From Prevotellaceae bacterium UBA7017 (GTDB lineage: Bacteria > Bacteroidota > Bacteroidia > Bacteroidales > Bacteroidaceae), in contig DJWZ01000125.1 of assembly GCA_002449535.1 (NCBI GenBank), positions 1 through 12,614 on the forward strand: a DNA stretch of 12,614 nt. The letters run 5' to 3'. The stretch's first letter is position 1. Every line of letters begins with the position of its first letter. The notes under the pieces are model-generated. The model made no database searches. It worked only from the letters and a program-made list of their open reading frames with translations, and was not told the DNA's origin. The position numbers were made by a program, and so were the translations under genes. This document shows positions 12,459-12,614 of the stretch, one piece after another.

Positions 12459-12614
12459 GGTAAGAAACGTAAGCAAGGACTTCACACGGCGAAACGCTGA
12501 CGGCAGCGAGAGCACAATACACGTGCTCGACGACATCAGCTTCGAGGTATCGAAAGGCGAGTTCATCTGCCTGCTGGGATTTTCGGGATGCGGCAAGTCA
12601 ACGCTGCTCAACAT
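12445..12614 (+). CDS. ABC importer ATPase, SsuB/TauB/NrtD type, cut by window edge
   Basis: The first 56 codons of an ABC ATPase; the rest lies beyond the right edge. It starts MAYIEVRNVSKDFTRRN. The Walker A motif GFSGCGKST lies at residues 46-54, where most relatives have GPSGCGKST, so F replaces P. The ATG at 12445 lies inside the end of the permease gene (14-base overlap), consistent with coupled translation. It supplies ATP hydrolysis for the importer formed with the two preceding genes. Its Walker B, signature motif and any fused domain cannot be seen. Confidence 0.85.
   Translation, partial: MAYIEVRNVSKDFTRRNADGSESTIHVLDDISFEVSKGEFICLLGFSGCGKSTLLN

Overview
The window looks like chromosomal DNA of a gut- or oral-type Bacteroidales, perhaps Prevotellaceae. 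The main reason is that almost every transcription unit is preceded by the Bacteroidetes promoter form (TTG/TTTG, 19-20 bases, TAnnTTTG), seen at least seven times on both strands. A 'smalltalk'-type micro-protein gene, typical of Bacteroidales, supports this. The genus is an inference.

Layout: (1) 1-690, leftward: two small genes (a possible OB-fold protein and an unknown protein cut by the window edge), with a promoter and a terminator between them and the next unit. (2) 726-6229, AT-rich, a probable defence island. It holds a coupled leftward pair of unknown proteins sharing a 32-residue motif (726-1809), a rightward 149-aa protein resembling BECR-type RNase domains (1967-2416), a repeat-containing non-coding stretch with its own leftward promoter (2400-2578), and a leftward Type IIS restriction-modification operon. 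That operon has two adenine methyltransferases and then an AlwI-family endonuclease. (3) 6240-6960, no protein gene: a leftward rod-shaped structured RNA resembling 6S RNA with its own promoter, a 7-bp tandem repeat, and a strong rightward promoter with a highly structured leader. (4) 6961-7762, rightward: smalltalk micro-protein, a two-helix membrane protein and an M15 peptidoglycan peptidase, closed by a bidirectional terminator. This resembles a lysis or cell-wall cassette. (5) 7832-8374, leftward: an unknown soluble protein. (6) 8619-12614, GC-richer, rightward: an operon of a divergent Ni-type carbon monoxide dehydrogenase (CooS-like) with a histidine-rich N-terminus and a lipoprotein/permease/ATPase ABC importer of the SsuABC/TauABC/NrtABC type. 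The ATPase is cut by the right edge.

The strongest leads are four. The first is the CooS-like enzyme, in which one expected C-cluster cysteine is aspartate, in an operon with an importer of unknown substrate. The second is the two-protein pair with a shared motif beside the restriction system. The third is the RNase-like gene facing a two-repeat RNA. The fourth is the 6S-like RNA, whose G-U wobble pairs indicate the transcribed strand. No database search was possible; family names rest on recognised motifs.
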